Source: JBFGJH01 sp041586155
GTDB lineage: Bacteria > Actinomycetota > Acidimicrobiia > Spongiisociales > JAENVV01
Assembly (NCBI GenBank): GCA_041586155.1
Contig: JBFHAT010000001.1
Span: 111,109 to 175,108 of the forward strand
DNA: 64,000 nt
Reading direction: 5' to 3'
Part shown: positions 42,736 to 52,613 of the stretch, piece after piece
How positions within the stretch are numbered: position 1 is the first letter of the stretch
How the letters are laid out: the number at the start of each line of letters is the position of its first letter
The notes under the pieces: model-generated
The model's input: the letters and a program-made list of their open reading frames with translations, nothing else
Told to the model about the DNA's origin: nothing
Databases searched by the model: none
Position numbers and translations under genes: made by a program

Positions 42736-45426
42736 TCATCGCCGCTTGCGGTCGAGCAACCGCCCGAGCGTCACTTCCTCTTCGAGCGGTGGCGCATCGA
42801 CTACGAGGCCAGTGTCATCGTCGACGACCACATCCGGAGGCCGGCGGCGCGAGGGCTGCACTGCTGCTTTCCAGACTCGCAGATCACCTTCGGAGAACAC
42901 GAGCCGACGCAGCGCCACATCGAGCAAGAACAGCGCCAGCGCGGCGCCGGCCAGCCACGGCCACAGCTGGGCCACAGCGGAGCCGGCTCGGGGGGCACGG
43001 TCGAACACCATCGGTGGCTCCGGGTCGACCCGTCCTGAGGTGAGCGAGGCCAAATCCGTCGCCAGGGACGGGTCGGGCTCGCGGAACGCGAACTCCTCGT
43101 TGTAGCCCAGCACCAACCCAGAGCTGCCACCTGCCACGGTGGACGCTGCGTCCTCGACGGTCACCGAGACCCAATGTGCCCCTGCCTGACGAGCCGGCAC
43201 CGACCCTTCGAAGGTGCTGGATGACGTCCGCAACATCGGCACCGTCGCCAGCTCGCCATCGGGAGTGCGGACCCGGGCGGTGGCCGTCGCATCGACCGAA
43301 ACATCAGGCGCCGTATACCGAATCCGGAGCTCCCCATCCGCGAACCGGACCTCAGGTGGGGTGTCGAGGTACGGCGGAAGTACGTCACGCACGACGTTGC
43401 CCCAAAACGCCACGTACCCGTCCCAGCCGACCCAGTTGGCCGACCAACGGGAGGTGGCATCCGACGTCCACGCCGTGACACGACCGAGCCCGCGCTGCCA
43501 GCCGGCCAAGAGCGGGTCCTGCTCGCCGATCAGCAGTGGCGTCGTCGCCGTGGCTTTCGGCTTCGTCACCACATAGCCGAGAAGGGCCGGCGACGTCGTC
43601 AGGTCGGCGGTCACCTGTGATGGGGCAGCCAAGATGGGGAAGAACTGGCCTTCGACCGTCAGGTTGCGCTGCACGGTGAGCGTTTCCTCCACGAAGATGT
43701 CAGGAATGCTCTCCAGATCGGTGCCCGGGTAATAGCGACCTCCTCCCACCGCCGCCATACGCTGGAGCGTCGTTCCCGGACCTTCGCCAGTGCCCAGTAC
43801 CGAGACGGTGATGCCGTCGTCGGCGATCTGACGAACCAGAGGCAGCAGCCCGCTCTCGTTGGGATCCCAGCCGTCTGTGAAGAGCACAATGTGCCGGAGT
43901 GCGTCGTCCACTCCTTTCAGCTCGTCGTAGGCGGCCTGCAGCCCGGAAGAGATCTGGGTGTCGCCCTGCGGAACCAGCTTTCCCAGCGCGGCGTCGGTGG
44001 TGGCGTCGTCGGGTTTGGGTGCGAGCGGCAGCACCCAGTCGACTCCGGTGGAGAACGCCAGGACGCCCACCTGATCGGAGGGCTGGAGTGCATCTATGGC
44101 CAGCGATGCCCCGGCGCGGGAGATGTCGGTCTTGTTGACCCCGCCCTCCTGAAACTCGCCTGCCCCGCAATGACATTGCCCCATCGAGCCCGACGTGTCG
44201 ATGAGCAGCACCTCGGCCACCGGCTGGCGGCGCACCAAATCGTCCGGGTTCGATCGCACGGGCAACAGCTCCTCGATCGGGCTTTCGCCATACCCACCCA
44301 TCGCGTATGCGCGGTCCCCTCCGATCACCACCAGCCCTCGCCCAAGGTCCTCGACGTACCCCGTCAAGCGCTCGACGGTTTGGGGATCAGGTGCCGGCAT
44401 GTTCACCATCACGACGGCGTCGAACGTGAGCAGCTCAGCCTCGTCAGGAATCGACGCCACCCGTCTCGGCTCGACACCGCTGGCCCGCAGTGCTCTCATC
44501 AGCTCATCCGCCTCTCCCGCCACGCCCTCGACGACGGCCACCTGTGCCGGACCCAGCACACGCACGACTCCCTCGTTGCGGTCGTTCTCCGCCAGGCTGT
44601 CGCCTCCGACCTCGACCGACGCCGCAACCCGCAGTACACCCGCCTCGGTGGCTTCGAGTTCGACCGGCACCGTCGACCGGCCAGGGACCACATCGATCGG
44701 GATTCGCTGCGGGGTGCCCGATCCGTCATCAACCACCAACGTTCCCGACGCCGCGACGTTCGAGCGAACCTTGACCTCGGCAGTCACCGTGTCCCCCTCC
44801 CTGGCAGTTGCGGGAAGGTCAACCGATTCGACCAGCACGTCGGGACCGCGCCCACTCGCGAACTCCACCACGTCGACAGCCACTCCGGCCTCGGCGAGCT
44901 CTTCGGCAGCGGTGCGGGCACCGGTCGTCGTTGCTGCCATGTCGCTCAGGACCACGATCCTCCGAGACCCTTCTGTCGGCAGCAATGCGCCCGCTGCCCG
45001 CATCGCTCCGGCCAGGTCGGTGCCCGCCTCGTCGACCACCGACGCAATGGCGGTGTGTCGCACCTCTGACGACAGCGATGAATCGACCCGCACATCGGCG
45101 CCGAACACCACCACGCCAACACGGGCCGGCCGCCCGTCAGCCGCTGCGAACACTGCCGCCAAGTACTCGTCCTGCGCGTTTCGCACCTCAGGGGAGATCG
45201 ATGCGGAACGGTCGACCAGCAAGATCACCGACAGGTCTTCGGATGGCCGTACAAGCCCGGGCGCGCTGAGGGCGGCCACCAACAGTCCGACGGCGATGAG
45301 CCTCACCGCCACCGCAATGCGATGCTGGCGGCGAGGGACCGTTCGGGTGCCCCGGCGCGCCACCCACATCACGAACCCCACGGCAGGGACCAGCAGTAGC
45401 CACAACCACGGGCGCTCGAAGGTCAT
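42736..45426 (-). CDS. Large membrane protein with two VWA domains
   Basis: An 896-residue protein starting MTFERPWLWLLLVPAVGFVMWVARR, with three or four membrane segments (about 5-24, 35-55, near the C-terminus). VWA domain 1 (about 60-220) has the MIDAS motif DRSAS; VWA domain 2 (about 395-600) has DTSGSMGQ. The region between resembles the glutamine-amidotransferase-like fold in such proteins (VVIGGDRAYAMGGYG). Last gene of the operon, joined to the previous by an ATGA overlap. Such proteins are thought to assemble or modify exported complexes with MoxR. Confidence 0.85.
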   Translation of the reverse strand: MTFERPWLWLLLVPAVGFVMWVARRGTRTVPRRQHRIAVAVRLIAVGLLVAALSAPGLVRPSEDLSVILLVDRSASISPEVRNAQDEYLAAVFAAADGRPARVGVVVFGADVRVDSSLSSEVRHTAIASVVDEAGTDLAGAMRAAGALLPTEGSRRIVVLSDMAATTTGARTAAEELAEAGVAVDVVEFASGRGPDVLVESVDLPATAREGDTVTAEVKVRSNVAASGTLVVDDGSGTPQRIPIDVVPGRSTVPVELEATEAGVLRVAASVEVGGDSLAENDRNEGVVRVLGPAQVAVVEGVAGEADELMRALRASGVEPRRVASIPDEAELLTFDAVVMVNMPAPDPQTVERLTGYVEDLGRGLVVIGGDRAYAMGGYGESPIEELLPVRSNPDDLVRRQPVAEVLLIDTSGSMGQCHCGAGEFQEGGVNKTDISRAGASLAIDALQPSDQVGVLAFSTGVDWVLPLAPKPDDATTDAALGKLVPQGDTQISSGLQAAYDELKGVDDALRHIVLFTDGWDPNESGLLPLVRQIADDGITVSVLGTGEGPGTTLQRMAAVGGGRYYPGTDLESIPDIFVEETLTVQRNLTVEGQFFPILAAPSQVTADLTTSPALLGYVVTKPKATATTPLLIGEQDPLLAGWQRGLGRVTAWTSDATSRWSANWVGWDGYVAFWGNVVRDVLPPYLDTPPEVRFADGELRIRYTAPDVSVDATATARVRTPDGELATVPMLRTSSSTFEGSVPARQAGAHWVSVTVEDAASTVAGGSSGLVLGYNEEFAFREPDPSLATDLASLTSGRVDPEPPMVFDRAPRAGSAVAQLWPWLAGAALALFLLDVALRRLVFSEGDLRVWKAAVQPSRRRPPDVVVDDDTGLVVDAPPLEEEVTLGRLLDRKRR

Positions 45427-47237
45427 TGCACCGTCACCGTGGCCCGGCGGGCTCGAATCGGGCGACGGTGCCCCACCCACCATTCGATCCCGAGGAACAC
45501 CAGCAACGCCCCCAGAAACCACGGCGCCCATTCACGCACGAGCTGTCCGGTGAACTCGTCTGTCGCAGACGGCGCAACCGTCGCCAACTCATGGAAGTCA
45601 CCCGCCGACTCGTTGGGGGCGAACTTGCGCAGCGCCACGTCCGAGGCAATCGGATCTCCGTCCTCGTCTGTGTACTCGATCAGATAGCCCCCGACCTCGT
45701 TTGTCTCGCGAAACAGCGTCGTGCCGGCCGGCAGGTCCCGCGTGACGCCTGAAGGTGTCGTCACCCTGGCGGTACTGCCCGGCGGCGGCGACACCACGAT
45801 TGGAGTCCCGGCCAGCTCGGGCTCCACAACGATTGCGCCGCCCCCTGCCAGGAACTCGAGGATCCGGATTCCCAGCACGGGAAAGGCCACCTGCAAGGGG
45901 AGGTTCGAGTGCGTGATGTCAAAGGTGAAGTACACAACTCGCTGGCCGTTCACCTGTCCGAGCAGCACCAATGGCACGTCGCCGGCACGCACCAGCGGGA
46001 ACCACTCCATCGTCTCCACGAGCTGCGCCTCGGCAACCGCCACCTGTGAAAGGTCGACTTGGTCGAGCATTGGTTCTCCAGGCTGCTGGAAGGAGACGGC
46101 AACGTTTTGCACGGTGCCGATTTGGTTCATGCCGCCCGGGACCTCGTCGGTGGCAATGATCCAGGCCGGCCGGTCGATCTCAGGGAGAGGACCTCCGTCG
46201 ACCACCAGCAGGTCGGCCCCGTCGCCTTCCGCCACCTCGAAGGGTGACGCATCGATCAGCGATGTCAGAAAGATCGATCCCTCCCCGAGCACGGTGACCG
46301 AGCTGGAATGCGGTCGACCGACACTGATGGTGGCCGTGTCGTCCAGCTCCAGCCCGTCCGGGGCGCCGAGCAGGCGTGCCATCACCATATCGCCCGGACC
46401 CGCTTCGACAGGGATGGTCTGGCGGGCACGGCCGAGCGGAGGCATGTCCATCGTCACCGCCGCGACGACCAAGTCGTTGACACTGATCTCGACCTCGCGT
46501 GCCGCTGCGGCCTCGTCCCAGTTGGCTGTTTCGAGGAACAGCCGCGTCGCTCCTTCGGCGGACGGCTCGGTCGAGAACGCCGCGATGCCGATGTTGGGTT
46601 CGAAGGCGGTGAACGCGATGTGCTCGGCATTGATGATGGGCTCGGATTCCAGCGGTGTTCCTGTCGGACCGCCATCCGACAGCACAATGAGTTTGGTGGG
46701 ACGATCGGGCGTCTCCAGCCCTCGAGCCAGCCGAATCGCCTCGTCGAGTCGTTCGACCCCGCCACCCGGCGTGAGCGACTCCATCGCCCTTGCCAGCACC
46801 TCGGGATCGGAAGAAAACGCCGTGACCACCCTGGGGTTCGGGCCGCCTTCGACGATCGACACGATCTGCGCCGGTGACGCGTCCGCGACCAGCCCGAGCG
46901 CCCGATCCTGGAGCAGTTCCCATCGGTTGCTCATCGCCATGGAGCCGGACGTGTCGACGACCAAGACGGTGTGCGGCCCGAGCAGGCTCTGTTCACTGAG
47001 GAAGGGTCGCGCCAACGCAGCGACGAAGAGGGACAAGACGATGAGCTGCAGGATCAGGAGTGGGGTGATCTTCAGGCGCTGCCAGGGCAACGCCGAGGAA
47101 ACCGAAAGTCCGGCTCTCTCCCAGAGCACGATCGACGGCACCACCATCCTCGTCCGTCGGGACTTCAACATGTACAGCGCCACCAGGGGCCCGACCAGCG
47201 CAGTCAGCGCGAACGCGGATGGGGCCAGGAATCTCAT
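45423..47237 (-). CDS. BatA/VWA membrane protein
   Basis: A 604-residue membrane protein. N-terminal BatA-like anchor (about 1-80: FLAPSAFALTALVGPLVALYMLK ... LLILQLIVLSLFVAALARPF) with two helices, then a VWA domain with MIDAS DTSGSM near residue 94, and a C-terminal helix (WFLGALLVFLGIEWW). This layout is that of BatA/BatB family proteins. It overlaps both neighbours by 4 bases. Family knowledge links these to MoxR AAA+ ATPases. Confidence 0.86.
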   Translation of the reverse strand: MRFLAPSAFALTALVGPLVALYMLKSRRTRMVVPSIVLWERAGLSVSSALPWQRLKITPLLILQLIVLSLFVAALARPFLSEQSLLGPHTVLVVDTSGSMAMSNRWELLQDRALGLVADASPAQIVSIVEGGPNPRVVTAFSSDPEVLARAMESLTPGGGVERLDEAIRLARGLETPDRPTKLIVLSDGGPTGTPLESEPIINAEHIAFTAFEPNIGIAAFSTEPSAEGATRLFLETANWDEAAAAREVEISVNDLVVAAVTMDMPPLGRARQTIPVEAGPGDMVMARLLGAPDGLELDDTATISVGRPHSSSVTVLGEGSIFLTSLIDASPFEVAEGDGADLLVVDGGPLPEIDRPAWIIATDEVPGGMNQIGTVQNVAVSFQQPGEPMLDQVDLSQVAVAEAQLVETMEWFPLVRAGDVPLVLLGQVNGQRVVYFTFDITHSNLPLQVAFPVLGIRILEFLAGGGAIVVEPELAGTPIVVSPPPGSTARVTTPSGVTRDLPAGTTLFRETNEVGGYLIEYTDEDGDPIASDVALRKFAPNESAGDFHELATVAPSATDEFTGQLVREWAPWFLGALLVFLGIEWWVGHRRPIRARRATVTVQ

Positions 47238-48102
47238 CGGACCAGCTGGGTTCGGACGAGCGCTCCGACCAGTTGTCGGTGGGCGTCCGCCACGGCCGGT
47301 ACCAGAACGTGCTCGATGCCGTTACGCCGGGCGCGCTGCGCTACTTCAGCAACGAACTCATCCACCGCCTCCCGATACGACGCCATCGCCTCGGGGGTCG
47401 TCGAGACATTCACCTCGTCGCCGGTTTCACTGTCGATGAGCCGGAGGTCTCCGCTGAAATCGGGATCCAGCTCGTCGGGTGCGAGCACGTGCAGCGCTAC
47501 TCCCCCGCCGGCGTAACCGAAGGTGTCCAGTGCATCGACGCTCCCACCGCCCAGAAAATCGGAGATGATCACCGTCGGACCTCTTTGGGAGGTTTGACCG
47601 GCGACGAATCGCGCGACCGCCGGCTGATGGGCCACCCCCTCGGGTTCCAGGCGTTCGATCCAGTCCTCGAGCGCCGGCCACCCACCGAGGTGTCGCAGTG
47701 ACTGCCGCGCGGAAAACGGCGCACCTGCCATCCCCGGTGTCGCAAGCGGCGAAAGCCGGTCGCCTCCGGCCAGCGTCAGGAACCCGACGACCGCGGCGAG
47801 CCGCTGCGCCGTCGGCCATTTCTCGCCGAAGTTCATCGATTGCGACCTGTCGACGACCACGCGGAGCGGAAGCTCGTCCTCGGCCTCGAACAACCGGACG
47901 AGCACCACCCCGAGACGGGCCCAGAGGCTGTGGTCGATACGCCGGAAGTCGTCGCCTGGGGTGTATTCGCGGTAGTCGGCGAAATCGAGTGACTCGCCTC
48001 GTTGGACCGATGCGTGGGAGCCCGACCACATTCCTCGCACGCGACGGTCCGACCGAAGCGCCAACCGCTCGAGCTGGGCGCGAAAGTCCGGCTCGAGGAG
48101 CA

Positions 48103-48103
<1 letters not shown>
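47234..48103 (-). CDS. DUF58 family protein
   Basis: A 289-residue protein with the DUF58 hallmark block GESLDFADYREYTPGDDFRRIDHSLWAR and a following VWA-like segment with DRSQSMNFG. DUF58 proteins nearly always accompany MoxR. It starts one base into the moxR stop (TGATG) and is coupled to the following gene by 4 bases. Confidence 0.92.
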
Positions 48104-49067
<964 letters not shown>

Positions 49068-49071
<4 letters not shown>

Positions 49072-50675
49072 GGCTCGAGCTCCTTGTAGTAGTCACGGAT
49101 CACGTCGGCGAGCGACGGAGGGATCGACAGCGTTGACAACGCACTCAGCGCTTGCTGCTCGTATTGGGCGAACTGTTCGGAGTAGGGAACGAGCGGCAAG
49201 TTACGGAGGCCTTGCCCTTCGACCTGTCCGGCGACGTCGCCCATCTCGTTCCCGTTCATGTCGACTCTCAGCTCGTCAGCCGACAACACCTCCGACAGGT
49301 CGGCGATCTCTCCTCTGGTCGGACCCACGATCGGATCGGCGTCGCTGCCTCCATCGCGGGGGACGGCTCCTCCGCCGGAGCTGCCCGATTGTCCGCCACC
49401 TTGATTGTTGGCGCCCGATCCACTGCCGCCTCCGCCGCCGCCTTGACCTTGACCCTGACCTTGGCCCTGGCCTTGCCCTTCGCCCTGGCCCTGGCCCTGG
49501 CCCTGGCCCTGGCCCTGACCTTGCCCTTCGCCCTGGCCTTCACCCTGCCCCTGGCCCTGGCCTTGCCCATCGCCCTGGCCTTCGCCCTGTCCCTGGCCCT
49601 GCCCTTCTCCTCTCGCGGCGTCGGCCAGCGCTTGCTGAGCATCGCGCAGCGTGGCACCGGCAGTCGACGCCGCCTGGGAGGCCTCCAGCTCCTGTGCAGC
49701 TTGGCCGGCGGTAGATGCGGCCGCGCCCAGCTCGGGTGCGCCGCCACCTTCGCGGACAGCAGCGGCCGCCGCGTCGAGCGCTTCGGACAGCTCGGGCTCC
49801 ACCCCGGCAAGATCGGCGGCTCGTTCCTCCAGCTCGTCGGCCAGCGCCTGACGCTCCTCACCGGCCATCGCGTCGAGCTGATCCGCCAGCGAAGCGAGCT
49901 GTTCGGCGGCGGCGGTTCCTTCTGCGCCGGAAGCCTCCAATGCTCGCTGCAGCGCCGATTGAGCGGTGTGTCGAGCGAGCTCGTCGGGGTCTTGGGCAGC
50001 TGCCAGCTCCTGTCGCGCATCGGTCAATGCAGCCAGGGCTTCTTCGTATGTGGCGGCCTCTCGGAGCTGCGCAAGCAGCTCGTCGACGGCGGTCGCCTGG
50101 TCAGGAGGCAGGTCAGCCATCTGCTCTTCGATCTTGTCGGCCTGCTCTTCGATGACTTCTCTCACCGCTCTTTGTTCTGCTGCCACGATGTCTGCCGTCG
50201 ACGGTACGAGCGCGAGAGCCAGGGCCGATGCCAACGCCACTCCTGCGAGGAGCGAGATACGTCGACCGGGTGTCACCCGACCGAGATCGTCCACCCGCCG
50301 ACCTGTTGCCCAAACGCTCGACTGCTCGATTTGGCGGCGCTCCGGTTCGCTCGGGTCGGGTCGCTCGCCCAGCTCGAGGGCGGTCGCCACCAGATCGCGC
50401 GATTCGAGACGATTGTCCAGCTCTACGGCGGCCTCCGAACTGCTCGGTCGCTTCGCCAACGCCACCAACCCTGCAGCGACCACGATGACCGCCACGAGCC
50501 CAACAGCCGTCGGCTCAGCCCACGGGAGCACCCTCCATCGGGCGACGGCGAGCAGAACCGACGCGGCAATTCCGCCCACGGCCGCAGCCGTCACCAAGGC
50601 AGCGATCACACTCTTGATCGTCAGCCGTCGCCGGGCTCTCCGCAGCAGGTCGGCGATTGGCTCGGGCAGTGGCAC
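49068..50675 (-). CDS. Membrane protein with coiled coil and Gly-Gln repeat
   Basis: A 535-residue protein. Three membrane segments near the N-terminus (about 19-40, 50-72, 134-152), a long Glu/Ala-rich coiled coil (about 165-355), then a 60-residue GQ/GE repeat followed by Gly/Ser, and a final conserved block (EIADLSEVLSADELRVDMNG ... IPPSLADVIRDYYKEL). The GTG at 50675 has a GGAGG site upstream. The N-terminal part resembles DUF4175-like proteins seen in MoxR operons. It likely joins the complex at the membrane; the repeat could be a flexible linker. Confidence 0.7.
49441..49612 (-). repeat. In-frame Gly-Gln-Glu coding repeat
   Basis: About 170 bases of CCCTGG/CCTTGG/CCCTCG-type hexamers (as read on the plus strand), encoding alternating GQ with GE or GD. 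Hexameric units of 6 bases and in-frame length changes would keep the protein open. Likely prone to slippage and hard to assemble with short reads. Confidence 0.85.
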
Positions 50676-50676
50676 G

Positions 50677-51684
50677 TCACACCCTCCGCAGCGGGACGGC
50701 GATGCGGCGAGTCGCTCTCCACAAGGCCAGCAGTGTGACGAACGTGTAGATGGCAAGGGTGCGCACCCACACGGGTCCCCGCCGCAACGGAACCCCGGCG
50801 TTGTTTGCCTGTCCGAGTTCGTTGAATCCGGGCTCCGCTACGGGTCCACCCACGAACTCCTCGGTGACGATGCCCACGAGCGACATGTCGCCGGCCTGCC
50901 GCCTCAGCAGGAGCTCGGACGCCAATCCGAACGGTGTATCCGCATTGGTGCGGATACTCAGCGGCTCCTCGACAGCCGATACCATGCCAAAGAAGGGGTT
51001 CGCCCAGATACTCACGACCTCTCGGCCCGTCCGCGGGAAGAACTGGCCGTTGTCGTCCTGGAAGGCGAACAGCTCGGCGCCCAGCGCCAACAGTGTTCCG
51101 AAGGTGATGATCCCGACGAACAGGAGCGAGGCTGCCACCGCTCCGCGGCTGGTCTTCACTGCCGACGACACCCAGATCGACACCGATCCGACCATCACCG
51201 CCGTCAATGCGATCATGGCGAAGGCAACCAGGATGTCGGCGAGGGTCACGCCACCGATCAGCAGGGGGAGTGTCAACACCGGTGCGACCGCCACGACGAG
51301 CAACAATAGGTAGGCGAGAGAACTGCCCAACTTGCCGAGCACGACCTGTCGCGCCGAGAGTTGCGACACTTGCAGCAGCTCCAACGTCAGGCGCTCCCGT
51401 TCACCCACGATCGCCAGCGCTGCGACCGTCGGCACGACCACCAGCACCGCACCCAGCAACAGCATCGCCAGCAGCTCGAACATGAGCGATCCCATGTAGG
51501 TCGACGCGAGCACCGACGAACCACCGGAGAACCGGAACCGGTCGGAGGCCAGCGAGCGTGCGAGCAGGAAGATCAAATAACCCGCGGCGCCCACCATCAA
51601 CAGCCATACAGACACGGTGACAGCCGATCGGCCCGTCCGGAACCGGGTCTTGATCTCGCGCCGGGCGATCGGATTGATGATCAT
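50677..51684 (-). CDS. ABC-2 type transporter permease
   Basis: A 335-residue permease with about six membrane helices, beginning MIINPIARREIKTRFRTGRSA, with LELLQVSQLSARQVVLGKL between helices as in ABC-2 permeases. It overlaps the ATPase gene by 4 bases, so the two form an exporter. Substrate unknown; the operon context suggests an envelope or secreted product. Confidence 0.86.
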   Translation of the reverse strand: MIINPIARREIKTRFRTGRSAVTVSVWLLMVGAAGYLIFLLARSLASDRFRFSGGSSVLASTYMGSLMFELLAMLLLGAVLVVVPTVAALAIVGERERLTLELLQVSQLSARQVVLGKLGSSLAYLLLLVVAVAPVLTLPLLIGGVTLADILVAFAMIALTAVMVGSVSIWVSSAVKTSRGAVAASLLFVGIITFGTLLALGAELFAFQDDNGQFFPRTGREVVSIWANPFFGMVSAVEEPLSIRTNADTPFGLASELLLRRQAGDMSLVGIVTEEFVGGPVAEPGFNELGQANNAGVPLRRGPVWVRTLAIYTFVTLLALWRATRRIAVPLRRV

Positions 51685-52613
51685 TCCTCACCCCCATCGG
51701 TGATCTTCAGGAACAGCTCCTCGAGGCCCGCCGACTCTGTCCGCCACTCGAACACGGGAATCTCAGCCCGAACCAAGCTTGCCAGCAGCTGAGCGCTGTC
51801 ATGCTCGTCTCCGCCAAGCGAGAACCGAATCACGCCTCGCTCAGTCGCCACGTCGGAGACCACCGGGTTCGCTCGAAGCAGGTCGACGGCGGCGTCGACC
51901 TGATCATCAGGGACGCGGGCCCGTACGGCCGAGACACCAGTGAGAGCCGCCCGGATCTCGTCGATCGAGCCCTGTGCCATCACTCGTCCGCGGTCGACGA
52001 CAGCGAGGTGGGTTGCGATGCCTTCCAGCTCGGAAAGGATGTGCGACGAGATGACCACGGTCTTGTTCATCCGCGACAACTCGGTGATCAGCGTCCTCAG
52101 TTCGAACCGAGCCCGAGGATCGAGCCCCGACGCCGGCTCATCGAGAATCAGCAGATCGGGATCGTGCACCAGAGACCTGGCCAACGACAACCGCTGCTTC
52201 ATCCCACGGGACAGCACGTTGACATCGGTCGTCGCCTTGTGCGCCAAACCGACCAGCTCCAGCAGCGACCGGACGACGGTGGAGATCGCATGCGAGCGGA
52301 CACCATGGACCGTCGCAAAGAACTCGAGGTACTCGTACGAAGTGAGCCCTTCGTACACGCCGAAGAAGTCGGGCATGTAGCCGAGCGATCGCCGCACCTC
52401 GCCACTGTCCACGGCCGGGTCGTACCCAGCCACGGTCACCTGGCCGCCGTCACGTTGCAGCAGAGAGCTCATGATCAGCATCGATGTCGTCTTGCCCGCA
52501 CCGTTGGGCCCGATCAGCCCCATGACCGATCCCTGCGGCACCATGAGGTTGATCCCATCCGCCGCCCTGGTGGTGCCGTACCGCTTCTCCACGCCGATCA
52601 TTTGCACGATCAT
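51681..52613 (-). CDS. ABC transporter ATP-binding protein
   Basis: A 310-residue ATPase. Walker A GPNGAGKTTS, ABC signature LSRGMKQRLSLARSL (Arg replacing Gly in LSGG), Walker B LLILDEPASGLDPRARFEL and the H-loop SSHILSE. The C-terminal extension of about 90 residues is of the DrrA-like type. The ATG at 52613 overlaps the upstream stop by 4 bases and is preferred over a start three codons earlier. Confidence 0.92.
   Translation of the reverse strand: MIVQMIGVEKRYGTTRAADGINLMVPQGSVMGLIGPNGAGKTTSMLIMSSLLQRDGGQVTVAGYDPAVDSGEVRRSLGYMPDFFGVYEGLTSYEYLEFFATVHGVRSHAISTVVRSLLELVGLAHKATTDVNVLSRGMKQRLSLARSLVHDPDLLILDEPASGLDPRARFELRTLITELSRMNKTVVISSHILSELEGIATHLAVVDRGRVMAQGSIDEIRAALTGVSAVRARVPDDQVDAAVDLLRANPVVSDVATERGVIRFSLGGDEHDSAQLLASLVRAEIPVFEWRTESAGLEELFLKITDGGEE

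Noticed and set aside
44195..47439. Long plus-strand frames opposite the VWA genes
   Set aside because: Ser/Thr/Arg-rich mirror of the minus-strand genes, which have clear VWA motifs and 4-base overlaps.
49152..50738. A 528-residue plus-strand open frame
   Set aside because: It is the antisense of the coiled-coil/GQ-repeat gene; its Ala/Leu-rich repeat is the reverse strand of the GQ hexamers.
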